A stretch of 8,515 nucleotides of DNA from CBDUUP01 sp965370435 (GTDB lineage Bacteria > Chloroflexota > Anaerolineae > Anaerolineales > UBA11579), in contig CBDUUP010000186.1 in assembly GCA_965370435.1 (NCBI GenBank), forward strand, positions 1 through 8,515, read 5' to 3'. The position numbers were made by a program, and so were the translations under genes. A model generated the notes under the pieces. That model was not told the DNA's origin. It searched no databases and saw nothing but the letters and a program-made list of their open reading frames with translations. This document shows positions 6,966-8,515 of the stretch, piece by piece (position 1 is the stretch's first letter; every line of letters starts with the position of its first letter).

Positions 6966-6999
6966 TATTTTACTACAAAACCTCGAAATTAGTAAAATA
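6966..6999. repeat. Perfect 10-bp inverted repeat with 14-bp spacer
   Basis: TATTTTACTA (6966-6975) and TAGTAAAATA (6990-6999) are exact reverse complements separated by 14 bases. The arms contain the candidate promoter hexamers for both directions. A weak AT hairpin is possible, but no terminator features follow. Confidence 0.7.
6967..6998. promoter_or_regulatory. Candidate symmetric bidirectional promoter
   Basis: On the minus strand, TTTACT (complement of 6991-6996) is followed after 18 bases by TAAAAT (complement of 6967-6972), pointing at the HAD operon. Because of the inverted repeat, the same pair occurs on the plus strand: TTTACT at 6969-6974 and TAAAAT at 6993-6998, pointing at the kinase gene. 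The -10 matches five of six consensus bases and the -35 about four of six. In DNA this AT-rich, chance matches are common, so the call is tentative. Confidence 0.35.
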
Positions 7000-7171
7000 A
7001 GCGAGCAAAGGATAATTAATTAGGCTCATGAAAAATTGAGAGAGACCATGCTGAATTACACCAACCCCAACACAAACCCAAGGAGCAGTAATACCCCAGC
7101 GGACACCAATATAGAGGGACGGACATTTTTACAGCCAACTTCGTCAGTTAGCTTGAACGCCTTGTTTGGGT

Positions 7172-7177
7172 TACAAT
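7172..7177 (+). promoter_or_regulatory. Candidate -10 element upstream of the kinase gene
   Basis: TACAAT matches five of six -10 consensus bases, 73 bases before the kinase ATG. The only -35 at suitable spacing is poor (TTAGCT at 7148-7153, 18 bp). Low-certainty call by eye. Confidence 0.2.
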
Positions 7178-7250
7178 ACAGCGCCTACTTCAATAGAAGA
7201 AACCAGGTAAAATCTAGCTGAACTAAGATAGCAAATTGAAATAGAACCAC

Positions 7251-8515
7251 ATGTCTGGTAAAACACAACATCTGATCGCCAACCGCTACCAACTCCACGA
7301 ACAACTCGGCGAGGGAGCGATGGGGGCAGTTTACCACGCCACTGATCGCCTGACGGGGGAGAGCGTAGCCCTCAAACAAATCACCCTGCCCACCCAGAAG
7401 CTGCAACCTGCCTCCCCCGAGGAGGCCAAAAGCGCTGATGCGCTGCGGCTGGCGCTGGCCAATGAATTCCAAAACCTGGCTTCCCTGCGCCACCCCCACA
7501 TCATCAGCGTGATTGATTATGGCTTCGACAATGACCCATCTGGTTCGCCGCGCCCCTTCTTCACGATGAATTACCTGCCCAACGCCCAAACTATCTTGGA
7601 AGCTGGTGATGAAAAATCGACGGCTGAAAAAGTGGAACTGCTGCTATCGGTGCTCGAGGCCCTGGCCTACCTGCACCGCCGCGGGATTTTACACCGTGAC
7701 ATTAAACCTGGCAACGTGCTGGTGACCACTGATGACCGCGTCCGGCTGCTGGATTTTGGCCTCTCGGCTGTGGTAGTAGATGCTGGTGAGCGCACCGGCA
7801 CGCCAGCTTACATGGCCCCAGAAGTTATCCGCTCCAGGCAGGCTTCACAGTCCTCCGACCTGTATGCTGTGGGGGTGCTCGCTTACCAGTTGTTTTCAGG
7901 GCAGCTACCTTTTCAAGATGTCCGCGGCGTTCTCCACCGTCCAGCAGATTTGCAGGCCTTGGGTGTGCCGCGCCCCTTGAGAAAGGTCATCGCCCGGCTG
8001 ATCGAAAAAGACCCCGCAGACCGTTACCCGAATGCAGCGTCCGTTGTCGCCGCTTTGCGGGAAGCGACCCCAGAAGATGCCTCCATCCAGGAAAGTTTCT
8101 TGCAAGCCGCCACCTTTGTAAACCGGGAGACTGAGATCGCGCTATTGACCGACGCGCTGGAAGCCGCCTTGGCAGGCCAGGGCAGCGCCTGGTTGTTGGG
8201 CGGTGAGAGTGGGGTGGGCAAGTCGCGTTTGTTGGAAGAACTGCGCATTCGGGCCTTGGTGCAGGGCGCCCAAGTGCTGAGCGGTCAGGGGGTCGAAGGA
8301 GGCGGGAGGCTCTACCAACTCTGGCAGGAACCCCTGCGGCGGGTAGCCATCTCCACCGAACTCAGCGATCTGGAGGCCAGCGTCCTCCAACCTCTCTTAC
8401 CAGAATTAGGGACCCTGTTGGGGCGAGAAATCCCTGCCGCGCCAGAACTGGAAGGGCAAGCCGCTCAACAACGCCTGGTCCTGACCATTGCCAGTGCGCT
8501 CAGTAAAGCAGCCCG
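7251..8515 (+). CDS. Ser/Thr protein kinase fused to a P-loop NTPase (3' end cut by window)
   Basis: Open from ATG 7251 to the window edge, 421 codons. Residues about 13-272 are a complete Hanks-type kinase: glycine loop LGEGAMGAVY at 19-28, ATP lysine K42, helix-C glutamate E72, catalytic HRDIKPGN at 148-155 (D150, K152, N155), DFG at 168-170, GTPAYMAPE at 183-191, D203 and R258. All catalytic residues are intact, so it should be active. A linker leads to a second domain starting with VNRETE at about 290, with Walker A GESGVGKS at 318-325 (K324). This is the arrangement of PknK-like and AAA/STAND-type signalling proteins, which usually continue into TPR, sensor or cyclase domains; what follows here is outside the window. 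The protein starts in the cytoplasm with no signal peptide. An in-frame TAG at 7242 bounds the start; the ribosome site is weak. It is divergent from the AT-rich cassette and GC-rich like the left flank. A functional link to the cassette is unproven. Confidence 0.9.
   Translation, partial: MSGKTQHLIANRYQLHEQLGEGAMGAVYHATDRLTGESVALKQITLPTQKLQPASPEEAKSADALRLALANEFQNLASLRHPHIISVIDYGFDNDPSGSPRPFFTMNYLPNAQTILEAGDEKSTAEKVELLLSVLEALAYLHRRGILHRDIKPGNVLVTTDDRVRLLDFGLSAVVVDAGERTGTPAYMAPEVIRSRQASQSSDLYAVGVLAYQLFSGQLPFQDVRGVLHRPADLQALGVPRPLRKVIARLIEKDPADRYPNAASVVAALREATPEDASIQESFLQAATFVNRETEIALLTDALEAALAGQGSAWLLGGESGVGKSRLLEELRIRALVQGAQVLSGQGVEGGGRLYQLWQEPLRRVAISTELSDLEASVLQPLLPELGTLLGREIPAAPELEGQAAQQRLVLTIASALSKAA

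Larger units (their letters stand above)
6918..7250. other. Divergent AT-rich spacer between the cassette and the kinase gene
   Basis: These 333 bases have no convincing gene. The left part (to about 7035) is very AT-rich and holds the inverted-repeat promoter described separately, plus four copies of AATTAG (6931, 6938, 6987 and 7018). The right part (about 7040-7250) has mixed composition. An in-frame stretch from ATG 7048 to 7221 (57 codons) is open, but it is Asn/Thr/Ser/Pro-rich, has no recognisable domain and a weak ribosome site, so I do not call it a gene. The composition change near 7040 marks one edge of the AT-rich block. Confidence 0.5.

Noticed and set aside
3330..7030. ATAATTAG shared by both edges of the AT-rich block (about 3339 and 6930) as target-site duplications or attachment sites
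   Set aside because: Eight AT-only-type bases in AT-rich DNA are expected by chance, and no recombinase gene is present.
7048..7221. Small 57-codon plus-strand ORF before the kinase gene
   Set aside because: Asn/Thr/Ser/Pro-rich with no domain, weak ribosome site and mixed composition; could be chance or a gene remnant, and nothing supports translation.
6922..7252. GAACCACAT direct repeat at 6922-6930 and 7244-7252
   Set aside because: Only nine bases, with no further similarity around either copy.
7185..7589. 134-codon minus-strand ORF
   Set aside because: Lies opposite the kinase N-lobe, including the glycine loop and the catalytic lysine; no recognisable domain.

Overview
The window looks like a stretch of bacterial chromosome. 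Two GC-rich blocks (about 1-3300 and 7250-8515, rich in CTG, GCC and CGC codons) flank a clearly AT-rich block (about 3330-7040, rich in TTA, ATA, AGA and AAT codons). There is no rRNA, tRNA, CRISPR array, transposase or integrase. The combination of a Ser/Thr kinase fused to a P-loop ATPase, a trimethylamine-dehydrogenase-like flavoprotein and an acquired-looking cassette would fit a large-genome environmental bacterium such as a member of Chloroflexota. That is a weak guess, because no taxonomic marker is present.

Layout. (1) 1-966, minus: the N-terminal 322 residues of a 12-TM MFS exporter of the TetA/DHA1 type, cut by the window edge. (2) 967-1252: a divergent promoter region, with a good sigma70-type promoter facing the MFS gene and a consensus -10 facing the next gene. 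(3) 1253-3295, plus: a 680-residue flavoprotein of the trimethylamine/histamine dehydrogenase family. The covalent-FMN cysteine, the 4Fe-4S cysteines and the catalytic triad are conserved. The substrate pocket is of the histamine-dehydrogenase type (E59/W261/D352) rather than the trimethylamine aromatic bowl. (4) 6917 down to 3383, minus: a tight four-gene operon encoding a HAD phosphatase, a membrane-anchored alpha/alpha-toroid protein of the prenyltransferase/squalene-oxidase repeat type, a histidine phosphatase and a PfkB sugar kinase. (5) 6918-7250: an AT-rich divergent spacer with a perfect 10-bp inverted repeat that places the same -35/-10 pair on both strands. (6) 7251 to the end, plus: a Ser/Thr protein kinase fused to a P-loop NTPase, running off the window.

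How the genes may work together. The MFS exporter and the amine dehydrogenase are divergently transcribed and may share control. The four AT-rich genes overlap or lie a few bases apart, so they are almost certainly one transcript. They combine a kinase, two phosphatases and a membrane-tethered toroid that lacks the class II cyclase acid motif. That suggests processing of a small phosphorylated metabolite or a membrane-associated binding scaffold, but no pathway can be named from the sequence. This cassette is the best candidate here for an undescribed system. Whether the neighbouring kinase-ATPase belongs to it is unknown.
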